A DNA stretch of 20,450 nucleotides from Phoronis ovalis (Eukaryota; Phoronida; Phoronidae), in the NCBI GenBank assembly GCA_028565635.1, contig JAOXYB010001458.1, positions 1-20,450 of the forward strand. The letters are read 5' to 3'. This document shows, in pieces, positions 17,701 to 20,450 of this stretch (position 1 is the stretch's first letter; each line of letters begins with the position of its first letter). The translations under genes and the position numbers were made by a program. The notes beneath the pieces are model-generated. The model worked only from the letters and a program-made list of their open reading frames with translations, searched no databases and had not been told where the DNA came from.

Positions 17701-19140
17701 ACATGCTGGCTTTCTCATAAGAGTTTCAGTTTTCGAGTCTTTACCGCCTACAGTATTGTGCACACGATTCTGAGCAGTTTGTCGAGTAAGAGACACAATT
17801 CGTTCCTCTTCACCGCCTATTTCATTACGGAAAAATGAGCAACTGAGTACCAAGTCATTATTTTTTCCATCCCCAGGATCTGATTCTTCAGTGTCAGTAT
17901 TTCCTCCTTGTGTCTTACTATATATAAATTGGCTAGATGCAGCTGAAGCACCAGTTGTTGTATTCCTACGCTTATGCAAATTGTTTCTAGATTTTATCAC
18001 ATTATGTAAGTTTACTCCAACACTTTGACAATCATAATGCACTAGAGCTTTCCTTCGTATGTATTCTTCCAATCTACTATCTCCATCTGCCGAATTCTCG
18101 GAACTTTTACTACTTGCATCTGCAGCCGCATCACTTTTGGTTCCACGCAATTTCCTAAATAGACCAGTTGCTCCATCCGTGGTCATAGATTTGGCTCGAT
18201 TTTTCTTGGCACTACGACTTTCCTTTGCTGAAGGAATTTTTTCTCGTAATCGGGGGCTTTGGGATCTGTTTGGTGCTGCACTGTTCTCAGATGGAACCGA
18301 ACCATTAGAATGAGCAACATTCCTTTGTGATACCATATCCTGTGGCGCGGACGTAATATCCACTTTTCCTCTTAATACATCATGAATTTGAGGCGGTGGT
18401 GGTGCTCTTTGGTCTAAATTTTCTGACCTATATTCCTTTAACATATCAAAAAAGCTATCAGTTGTAGCACTGGTCATGTCTAAAGAATTAGTACTTCCAT
18501 AATGTCTTCTGAGATATCCATCTTCAATATAATCTCCCTGATCAAGACCTAATTGACTATTACTACGATGTATAATCCCCCGCTGTGCTTCCCCACTACG
18601 ATTTGATCCTGAGCTCTGGCCATCATTGGATGAATCATATGAATATAAATAATCTGACCTAGTCTGCCTTGGCAACAAATCCGATGCTTGATTTTGCCTA
18701 GGGGAATGTAACGATTTCTGTTGCTGATTACCTCCTCTTGGTGAGGGTGTTGTAAATCGTCCGTTCTTTTCACTATTATAAGTATTTCTTAAATCAACAA
18801 AGCCTTCTCGGAGTTTGTTCTTGTAATACGCATCTGATGATACATTTGGTACCCTTGAGTGTAATGCATCTTTTGCCGATCCATTTGATTGCTTATTTAC
18901 TTGTGATTGGTTATACGATTTATAGTACTCCACAGGTAAAGGCTGTTGAAAATTATGGCCAGAGTTATTGGTATTCATTTTTAAATCATCTGTAACATTT
19001 TTATGATAATACTCAGCAGCCTTTTCGGCTCTTCTACGAACTGTATCTACTAAGCTGCTTTCTCTTCTAGTTCTATGTGCAACACTCTTTTCTACATATC
19101 TACAGTGATCTTTCTTGTCACAATCAGTCGATACTTGCAT
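200..19140 (-). CDS. SIPA1L: SIPA1L/SPAR-family Rap GTPase-activating protein, 22 coding exons, 3' end outside window
   Basis: This is a spliced gene for a Rap-GAP/PDZ protein of the SIPA1-like family. Members switch off Rap GTPases at the cell cortex and synapse, and the vertebrate proteins bind actin, PSD-95-type scaffolds and other PDZ partners. Joining 22 exons (listed separately) with consistent phases and GT..AG borders gives about 1504 codons without a stop. The order is an SPAR-specific N-terminus (1-525), Rap-GAP module (about 590-865) with KRHIGNDIV around Asn741, linker, PDZ (about 986-1063), Ser-rich linker, then conserved pieces of the C-terminal SPAR region ([18 protein letters not shown]). 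The coiled-coil tail and stop codon are missing because the window ends. Similarity to vertebrate SIPA1L1/2/3 was recognised by eye. Invertebrates usually have one pro-orthologue, so no vertebrate paralogue number is assigned. Isoforms cannot be excluded. Confidence 0.95.
348..2601 (-). other. Intron 21 (2254 bp)
   Basis: AT-rich intron with a GTAATT donor and TTTTGCAG acceptor. The only content noted is a plus-strand exon-like open segment (1469-1584). No simple repeat array was seen. Confidence 0.8.
1469..1584 (+). other. Candidate antisense exon, unknown protein
   Basis: On the plus strand, a pyrimidine-rich tract ending CATTTCAG precedes an open segment of 38 codons plus two bases, followed by CTGCAG|GTAACG, a usable donor. 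It encodes [20 protein letters not shown] near its end, which has more Pro and Arg than random AT-rich intron would give. In matching phase, TTTTCAG at 2120 opens a short frame with stop TAA at 2143-2145 and AATAAA at 2182-2187. No upstream exon was found and the protein is not recognised. This may be chance. Confidence 0.25.
2602..2729 (-). CDS. SIPA1L: Exon 21: SPAR C-terminal region, residues 1413-1455
   Basis: Encodes [20 protein letters not shown], nearly identical to [19 protein letters not shown] of vertebrate SIPA1L1/2/3. The acceptor is TTACTGTAG, the donor GTAATT, phase 2 in and phase 1 out. It is the clearest family signature outside the GAP and PDZ domains. Confidence 0.96.
2730..3175 (-). 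other. Intron 20 (446 bp)
   Basis: GTAAAA donor and TTACTGTAG acceptor. No recognisable content. Confidence 0.85.
3176..3363 (-). CDS. SIPA1L: Exon 20: SPAR C-terminal region, residues 1351-1412
   Basis: Encodes [14 protein letters not shown] and [13 protein letters not shown]. They match the conserved LxRTLSDESI and PNDVLFSSTxP motifs of the SIPA1L C-terminal domain. The acceptor is TTATTACAG, the donor GTAAAA, phase 2 out. RTLSEES is at 1364-1370 and looks like a basophilic kinase site, as in the family (inference). Confidence 0.95.
3364..3850 (-). other. Intron 19 (487 bp) carrying a long hairpin
   Basis: GTATGT donor and TTATTACAG acceptor. The notable content is the hairpin at 3630-3712; otherwise ordinary AT-rich intron. 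Confidence 0.85.
3630..3712 (-). repeat. 83-nt near-perfect hairpin in intron 19
   Basis: Arms 3630-3661 and 3680-3712 are inverted copies with an 18-base loop. They differ at three substitutions and one single-base indel. Each substitution is C in the plus-strand left arm opposite A in the right arm. In RNA from the minus strand, the host-gene sense, all three become G.U wobble pairs, giving a stem of about 32 bp. Size and shape resemble a microRNA precursor or a small foldback element. Confidence 0.8.
3851..4007 (-). CDS. SIPA1L: Exon 19: start of SPAR C-terminal region, residues 1298-1350
   Basis: Encodes [19 protein letters not shown], then [20 protein letters not shown]. The second motif parallels the (E/D)xLxKLxxxxS..E segment of the vertebrate C-terminal region. 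The acceptor is TTTTACAG, the donor GTATGT, phase 0 out. Confidence 0.92.
5554..5579. repeat. Perfect 12-bp palindrome with 2-base loop
   Basis: ATTATTACTAGC, AA, GCTAGTAATAAT: every base of the two arms pairs. It could extrude as a cruciform or be a foldback remnant. No flanking duplication was seen. Confidence 0.85.
5711..5746. repeat. ACT trinucleotide microsatellite, 12 perfect units
   Basis: Twelve uninterrupted ACT units. Perfect repetition implies recent, probably polymorphic length. Confidence 0.97.
7109..7259 (-). CDS. SIPA1L: Exon 18: Ser-rich linker, residues 1248-1297
   Basis: Encodes [20 protein letters not shown], then [20 protein letters not shown] and KSSA. Several Ser-Pro and Thr-Pro pairs suggest phosphorylation by proline-directed kinases (inference). 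The acceptor is TTTACAG, the donor GTAAGA, phase 2 out, joining exon 19 in frame across the largest intron. Confidence 0.9.
7260..7689 (-). other. Intron 17 (430 bp)
   Basis: GTACAA donor and TTTACAG acceptor. No recognisable content. Confidence 0.85.
7690..7788 (-). CDS. SIPA1L: Exon 17: Pro-rich linker, residues 1215-1247
   Basis: Phase 1 at both ends, length divisible by three, so it could be skipped without a frameshift. It encodes [20 protein letters not shown] and [12 protein letters not shown]. The acceptor is AATTTCAG and the donor GTACAA. No known domain is visible. Confidence 0.88.
7789..8090 (-). other. Intron 16 (302 bp)
   Basis: GTACTA donor and AATTTCAG acceptor. It splits the second copy of a coding repeat (SGSAF). 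AT-rich, nothing else recognised. Confidence 0.85.
8091..8223 (-). CDS. SIPA1L: Exon 16: Ser/Gly-rich linker with DSG motif, residues 1171-1214
   Basis: Encodes [20 protein letters not shown], then [16 protein letters not shown] and AYNSHS. The acceptor is TGCTTCAG, the donor GTACTA, phase 1 out. The DSG at 1195-1197 lies where vertebrate SIPA1L1 has its ADSGIDT segment. The SGSAF motif recurs across the next splice junction. Confidence 0.9.
8224..8583 (-). other. Intron 15 (360 bp)
   Basis: Contains an inverted repeat at 8329-8378; otherwise unremarkable. The donor GTAGAA is weak. Confidence 0.85.
8329..8378. repeat. Inverted repeat in intron 15
   Basis: TGCCTATGAAGGCCA (8329-8343) and TGGCCTTTATAGGCA (8364-8378) are inverted copies matching at 14 of 15 positions, with a 20-base loop. 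It could be a foldback remnant of a mobile element. Confidence 0.8.
8584..8785 (-). CDS. SIPA1L: Exon 15: disordered linker, residues 1103-1170
   Basis: Encodes [20 protein letters not shown], then a His/Ser-rich stretch ([20 protein letters not shown]) and [11 protein letters not shown]. The region is proline, serine and histidine rich and probably unstructured, like the matching region of SPAR proteins. The acceptor is CATTCCAG, the donor GTAGAA (weak), phase 0 out. Use of an alternative donor is possible. Confidence 0.88.
8786..9243 (-). other. Intron 14 (458 bp)
   Basis: GTACTG donor, CATTCCAG acceptor. A 95-codon plus-strand ORF (8846-9133) spans most of it but has no recognisable motif and biased composition. 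Confidence 0.8.
9244..9342 (-). CDS. SIPA1L: Exon 14: Ser-rich linker after PDZ, residues 1070-1102
   Basis: Phase 2 at both ends, acceptor CATTCCAG, donor GTACTG. It encodes [20 protein letters not shown] and [11 protein letters not shown]. The RRGC start matches the PRRxC after the PDZ domain of vertebrate members; the rest is low complexity. It was found by phase and splice sites rather than by an ORF, so it is a little less certain. Confidence 0.88.
9343..10474 (-). other. Intron 13 (1132 bp)
   Basis: Intron after the PDZ exon. It contains the minisatellite at 9524-9820 and several A/T homopolymer runs. Short ORFs here are not supported. Confidence 0.85.
9524..9820. repeat. Minisatellite, about 33-bp unit, about ten degenerate copies
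   Basis: A unit made of TAATCACCCC, then CTCTGATGACTAAAATAAATC is repeated with spacing of roughly 28-38 bp. Copies vary by substitutions (TGAGGAC, TGAAAAC), C-run length changes and small deletions. The array ends at CCCCGGGGC. It has a strong strand asymmetry: C-rich on the plus strand, hence G-rich in the pre-mRNA. Confidence 0.93.
10475..10728 (-). CDS. SIPA1L: Exon 13: PDZ domain, residues 986-1069
   Basis: This exon contains the complete PDZ domain. [15 protein letters not shown] supplies the first strand and the GLGF-type carboxylate-binding loop (QLGF, 998-1001). [20 protein letters not shown] and [12 protein letters not shown] follow in domain order. PDZ domains bind C-terminal peptides of partners. 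The exon ends SPR plus a split Arg codon. The acceptor is a T-rich tract ending GCCAG and the donor is GTTAGT, slightly off consensus. Confidence 0.97.
10729..11208 (-). other. Intron 12 (480 bp)
   Basis: Intron before the PDZ exon. It holds a compound TATG/TG microsatellite and ends, on the coding strand, in a long T run before GCCAG. Confidence 0.85.
10969..11003. repeat. Compound TATG and TG microsatellite
   Basis: About five TATG units from 10969, then a TG run (10988-10998) and a final TATGTAC. A simple repeat in intron 12. Confidence 0.9.
11209..11323 (-). CDS. SIPA1L: Exon 12: Rap-GAP to PDZ linker, residues 947-985
   Basis: Phase 2 in, phase 0 out, with acceptor CTTTCAG. It encodes [15 protein letters not shown], an acidic segment, and [13 protein letters not shown]. 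The last residues join [18 protein letters not shown] of the PDZ exon exactly as in vertebrate SIPA1L. Confidence 0.94.
11324..11838 (-). other. Intron 11 (515 bp)
   Basis: GTAATA donor and CTTTCAG acceptor. It contains an AC/TG microsatellite starting 31 bp inside the donor; otherwise ordinary AT-rich sequence. Confidence 0.85.
11767..11807. repeat. AC/TG dinucleotide microsatellite
   Basis: Ten perfect AC units (11767-11786), then interrupted ACTC/ACAC repeats to 11807, followed by an AT-rich ATAT stretch. Likely polymorphic in length. Confidence 0.95.
11839..11984 (-). CDS. SIPA1L: Exon 11: Rap-GAP to PDZ linker, residues 899-946
   Basis: Encodes [19 protein letters not shown], a beta-rich middle part, and CKSVIGWSS. 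These correspond to the conserved ..ELDCLLGISNEFIVLIE..CRDVIGWTS segment. The acceptor is TTAACAG, the donor GTAATA, phase 2 out. A longer ORF in another frame here is a shadow. Confidence 0.94.
11985..12403 (-). other. Intron 10 (419 bp)
   Basis: GTATGC donor and TTAACAG acceptor. No recognisable content. Confidence 0.85.
12404..12501 (-). CDS. SIPA1L: Exon 10: post-Rap-GAP basic linker, residues 866-898
   Basis: Phase 1 in, phase 0 out, donor GTATGC. It encodes [16 protein letters not shown] followed by KGAIVWNIQ. This is the Lys/Arg-rich linker and GAIVW motif found after the Rap-GAP domain in the family. Confidence 0.93.
12502..12802 (-). other. Intron 9 (301 bp)
   Basis: GTATGT donor and TTCATAG acceptor; the acceptor has a weak pyrimidine tract. 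No recognisable content. Confidence 0.85.
12803..12937 (-). CDS. SIPA1L: Exon 9: end of Rap-GAP catalytic region, residues 821-865
   Basis: The acceptor is TTTGCAG and the donor GTATGT; phase 1 at both ends. It encodes [19 protein letters not shown], then [17 protein letters not shown], one of the most strongly conserved blocks of SIPA1L proteins. The split codon with exon 10 becomes Ser866. Confidence 0.95.
13295..13562. mobile_element. MITE-like non-autonomous DNA transposon, 268 bp
   Basis: The left end CAGGCGCGGATACA (13295-13308) and the right end TGTATCCGCCCCTG (13549-13562) are inverted repeats, 13 of 14 matching. ATATG is present immediately outside both ends (13290-13294 and 13563-13567), a 5-bp target-site duplication. 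CAG-starting ends are common in hAT-type MITEs, but hAT usually gives 8-bp duplications, so the superfamily is open. Inside are a repeated ACGGTCACGA (13335-13344, 13407-13416), an AAAACGGT/ACCGTTTT foldback (13404-13431) and a second foldback with CTCF-like motifs. There is no transposase. It is more GC-rich than the flanking intron. Confidence 0.85.
13463..13515. promoter_or_regulatory. Imperfect foldback with two opposed CTCF-like motifs
   Basis: Inside the MITE-like element, arms 13463-13479 and 13498-13515 are imperfect inverted copies. Each contains a sequence like the CTCF core consensus CCASYAGRKGGCRS. CCACCAGATGGCGA lies on + at 13467-13480 with one deviation at the end, and CCACTAGGTGGCGCT lies on - at 13510-13496 as a full match. 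The motifs face each other. Binding is inference only. Confidence 0.5.
13580..13686 (-). CDS. SIPA1L: Exon 8: Rap-GAP, residues 785-820
   Basis: Phase 2 in (Ser codon split) and phase 1 out, donor GTAAGT. It encodes [19 protein letters not shown] and the FVSFLLTK that leads into the next exon. It aligns with [19 protein letters not shown]..FRDFLLAK. The donor lies 12 nt from the target-site duplication plus terminal repeat of a MITE-like insertion in the following intron. Confidence 0.95.
13687..13995 (-). other. Intron 7 (309 bp)
   Basis: GTATGC donor; T-rich acceptor ending TTTGTAG. No recognisable content. Confidence 0.85.
13996..14153 (-). CDS. SIPA1L: Exon 7: Rap-GAP catalytic helix with asparagine thumb, residues 733-784
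   Basis: It opens with [20 protein letters not shown]. In Rap1GAP the Asn of this IGND motif is the 'asparagine thumb' that stands in for Gln61 of Ras-type GTPases. Here it is Asn741, codon AAT at 14129-14127, and the preceding Lys-Arg-His is intact, so the protein should be catalytically competent. The rest ([30 protein letters not shown]) is also conserved. The acceptor is TTATTGTAG, the donor GTATGC, phase 2 out. Confidence 0.97.
14154..14483 (-). other. Intron 6 (330 bp)
   Basis: GTAAGT donor and ATTGTAG acceptor. No recognisable content. Confidence 0.85.
14484..14587 (-). CDS. SIPA1L: Exon 6: Rap-GAP, residues 698-732
   Basis: The acceptor is TTTTGCAG and the donor GTAAGT; phase 1 in, phase 0 out. 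It encodes [12 protein letters not shown] and [19 protein letters not shown], matching [28 protein letters not shown] of the family. This sits directly before the catalytic helix. Confidence 0.95.
14588..15138 (-). other. Intron 5 (551 bp)
   Basis: GTAAGC donor and TTTTGCAG acceptor. No repeat or coding exon was recognised. Confidence 0.85.
15139..15237 (-). CDS. SIPA1L: Exon 5: Rap-GAP, residues 665-697
   Basis: Phase 1 in and phase 1 out. The acceptor follows a run of T on the coding strand and the donor is GTAAGC. It encodes [20 protein letters not shown] followed by KYRAGLDNK, near-identical to the vertebrate Rap-GAP segment. The plus-strand ORF over this interval is a shadow. Confidence 0.95.
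15238..15541 (-). other. Intron 4 (304 bp)
   Basis: Ends in a T-rich tract before the acceptor of exon 5. A 74-codon minus-strand frame runs through it but does not match the family or the required phase. Confidence 0.85.
15542..15617 (-). CDS. SIPA1L: Exon 4: Rap-GAP, residues 640-664
   Basis: A short exon of 25 codons plus one base. The acceptor is TTTTATAG and the donor GTGAGT. It encodes [20 protein letters not shown], the start of the Rap-GAP catalytic fold ([19 protein letters not shown] in vertebrates). It is too short to be found as an ORF and was located by homology and phase. Confidence 0.95.
15618..16042 (-). other. Intron 3 (425 bp)
   Basis: GTGAGT donor and TTATAG acceptor. Short ORFs on both strands here are not supported by homology. 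Nothing else was recognised. Confidence 0.85.
16043..16231 (-). CDS. SIPA1L: Exon 3: Rap-GAP N-terminal subdomain, residues 577-639
   Basis: This exon has exactly 63 codons, phase 0 at both ends, between a TTTGTAG acceptor and a GTGAGT donor. It carries [35 protein letters not shown] and [10 protein letters not shown]. These align with LRGSVLEDAIPS..LKEVLEYV..LMKLDEQG of vertebrate SIPA1L. Confidence 0.95.
16232..16680 (-). other. Intron 2 (449 bp)
   Basis: AT-rich intron with a GTATGA donor and a TTTGTAG acceptor. No coding potential or repeat was recognised. Confidence 0.85.
16681..16832 (-). CDS. SIPA1L: Exon 2: entry to Rap-GAP module, residues 526-576
   Basis: The acceptor is TTTCCAG and the donor GTATGA. 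Phase 1 in completes a Glu codon; phase 0 out. It encodes [20 protein letters not shown] near its start and YRLIVRTSE at its end. Both match the conserved segment just before the Rap-GAP domain of vertebrate SIPA1L proteins. A Lys/Glu/Ser-rich stretch between them matches the family's variable insertion. Confidence 0.95.
16833..17564 (-). other. Intron 1 (732 bp)
   Basis: AT-rich intron between the N-terminal exon and exon 2. It holds an imperfect short tandem repeat of a TACTCAT unit, about three copies, at 17024-17048. Nothing else was recognised. Confidence 0.85.
17565..19140 (-). CDS. SIPA1L: Exon 1 (coding): SIPA1L N-terminal region, residues 1-525
   Basis: This large first coding exon starts at the ATG at 19140 and ends in phase 1 at a GTAAGT donor. 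The first ~200 residues are polar, rich in Ser/Asn/Gln, and probably disordered. From about 210 on, family landmarks appear in order: HYGSTNSLD and SFFDMLKEY (213-237), a proline run APPPP (246-250), [19 protein letters not shown] (315-333), VHYDCQS (367-373), [12 protein letters not shown] (390-401), [16 protein letters not shown] (432-447) and [11 protein letters not shown] (512-522). All have clear counterparts in vertebrate SIPA1L1. The first ~200 residues are the least certain part. The start was chosen as the first ATG in the long frame; an overlapping upstream ORF complicates initiation. Confidence 0.95.
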
Positions 19141-19177
19141 GTTTATGGTCCAAATGTAAATGGACCTGCACAGCCAT
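19124..19177 (-). promoter_or_regulatory. Upstream ORF overlapping the main start codon
   Basis: A 17-codon ORF begins with ATG at 19177 in a favourable context (A at -3, G at +4). It runs through the main ATG (19140) in another frame and stops at TGA 19126-19124. If the leader is transcribed as proposed, this uORF should reduce initiation at the main start, or the main start is reached by leaky scanning. Confidence 0.45.
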
Positions 19178-19288
19178 GTTGAATATTTCTAAGTTTAAAT
19201 TTTTCTAAAATATTTTAATTTTGAGGCCAGTTTGTCAAATCATTCTTAAACCACGAAGTAAACCGGATTTACTGTCTGTTTGTCACGC
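19141..19288 (-). other. 5' UTR part of exon 1 with upstream splice acceptor
   Basis: Upstream of the start codon, the minus strand reads a T-rich tract, then TTTGCAG, then GCGTGAC at 19288. This is a good splice acceptor. It suggests that at least one non-coding exon lies further right, probably outside the window, so the sequence between 19141 and 19288 is transcribed leader. This is inferred from the splice signal only; transcription could instead start within it. Confidence 0.6.
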
Positions 19289-19401
19289 CTGCAAATAAAA
19301 AAAAACTAATGAGTAAGTTATAATAAACATGTCATATTTTTTCCACAATTTTCATACATTTTCAGCATGAGTTATGAAGTTAGAAATACACTAGCCGGTA
19401 C

Positions 19402-19417
19402 CCGTGGTAAACCACGG
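19402..19417. repeat. Short perfect palindrome
   Basis: CCGTGGT-AA-ACCACGG: two 7-bp arms around two bases, GC-rich within AT-rich surroundings. The minus strand also has GGTTCGTTTCC (19468-19458), like a Pol III B box, about 40 nt upstream of it. A tRNA-derived SINE remnant is possible but not demonstrated. Confidence 0.5.
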
Positions 19418-20363
19418 ATCTTGATAACTCTGGGCTTAGAATGTAGAACATGCGGTTGGAAACGAACCCTGTATTCGGCATAAGTGTATAAAAGATCAAT
19501 TTAATGGTGCCATAACTGGGTGGCATAGGCCTCGTGTAGTGAAACTGGTTGAATAATACACCTAGGTTTAGGAACTTGGTTGTGAAGAAAGATAACAAAT
19601 GTTAAATAATTAACTACCAAAAAATGTTCCTTTTACAAAATAATCCTTTTTGAAATCATCTCGACTTATGTAGAAGTTCTACATATATGTTGAAGTTTCA
19701 GATACAATTATTCCTGGCCTGAATGAATATTCATGGCAAAAATACTACAAGCCATGCCAACTAGATCTTATATTTTTCTCCGTAATGCACAAGCTTTTCA
19801 TGCCAAAATGGCTTCATCAAAACATTTTAAAACATAAATATCCTACAACACAGGAAATAAAACAGGTTTAACATTTTCATTATCCTTCAGTCATAATGAT
19901 TAACTCAGTACTCAAAAGTTCAGTATACATAGCACTTCATCTCACATTAAAGATTGTAGGATGCCTTCTTTGATACAAAACAGCATGAAATAAGACAGCG
20001 ATTAAATATGTTGAAATCTGTGTGCAACTCCATACATGTCATATAATTCAATCACAACTCAACAGCAGAACATCTCTAGAAAATATATTGTAAAAGCAAT
20101 TACAAATCTATTTATAACTTTAATAAAACATCAGATTGATGAGTGGATTTCACTGCTGAGATTTCCATTTCATTCATCAATTTCACAGCATGTGACAGAC
20201 AGGAAAATTACAGTTGGTCTACAACTTGCTTAAGTCCTTGTCAATTTTTAGGTTTTTTTTTACATGTCTAAAAAAAAATTCTCTATAATTAGGAAGTTAC
20301 TGAAAATGCAACCGCATATAAATACATCCTTCTAAATTCGCTGGATCCAGGGCCTGAGTTGTT

Positions 20364-20450
20364 TTATTAACCTATCCTGTTTCCATGATTTGTCAGTCTT
20401 GCCTGCACCTTATTAACCCATCCTGTTTCCATGATTTGTCAGTCTTGCCT
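20364..20450. repeat. 46-bp tandem duplication cut by window end
   Basis: A unit starting TTATTAACC at 20364 is repeated from 20410 with one mismatch (CCTATCC versus CCCATCC). The second copy reaches the window edge after 41 bases, so the array may continue. The high identity suggests a recent duplication. Confidence 0.9.

Larger units (their letters stand above)
19289..20450. other. Upstream region or 5' intron, no gene recognised
   Basis: AT-rich sequence beyond the proposed 5' UTR acceptor. It is either the first intron or the upstream flank. No convincing coding exon, TATA/initiator promoter or CpG-rich stretch was seen. It holds a short perfect palindrome (19402-19417), a B-box-like sequence on the minus strand (19458-19468) and a 46-bp tandem duplication at the right edge. 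Confidence 0.6.

Noticed and set aside
18059-18313. 84-codon plus-strand ORF
   Set aside because: Antisense shadow of exon 1; the minus-strand frame has clear SIPA1L similarity.
19380-19598. 72-codon minus-strand ORF upstream of the gene
   Set aside because: No recognisable motif, and it ends well before the 5' UTR acceptor. It is likely a chance ORF.

Overview
The window is AT-rich nuclear DNA from an animal, almost certainly an invertebrate. It carries one spliced gene on the minus strand whose exons are bounded by canonical GT..AG introns of about 0.3 to 3.1 kb. There is no bacterial gene organisation, CRISPR array, rRNA or tRNA. The protein is very close to vertebrate proteins in its catalytic part. 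That fits a slowly evolving bilaterian such as a mollusc, another spiralian or an invertebrate deuterostome, but I cannot name the species.

The gene is a homologue of SIPA1L1/2/3 (SPAR family): a GTPase-activating protein for Rap (and, in some members, Rheb-like) small GTPases, with a PDZ domain and a conserved C-terminal region. I reconstructed 22 consecutive coding exons from the start codon at 19140 down to 200. All splice phases agree and together give about 1504 codons. The order along the protein is: an N-terminal SPAR-specific region in one large exon (17565-19140), the Rap-GAP module (exons 2-10, with the asparagine-thumb motif in exon 7), a linker (exons 11-12), the PDZ domain (exon 13), a serine-rich linker (exons 14-18) and the start of the SPAR C-terminal region (exons 19-22). 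The C-terminal coiled coil, stop codon and 3' UTR lie beyond the left edge. The promoter and first non-coding exon were not seen; a 5' UTR segment begins at a splice acceptor at 19288.

No second gene is established. The introns hold microsatellites (ACT, AC/TG and TATG types), a minisatellite of about 33 bp (9524-9820), a 268-bp MITE-like element with terminal inverted repeats and a target-site duplication close to a splice donor (13295-13562), and several foldback sequences. The best foldback is an 83-nt hairpin at 3630-3712 whose arm differences are all G.U wobbles on the host-gene strand. A plus-strand exon-like ORF lies in intron 21. The items most worth checking are the hairpin, the MITE with its pair of CTCF-like motifs, the repeated SGSAF coding motif split by intron 16, and the plus-strand exon candidate.
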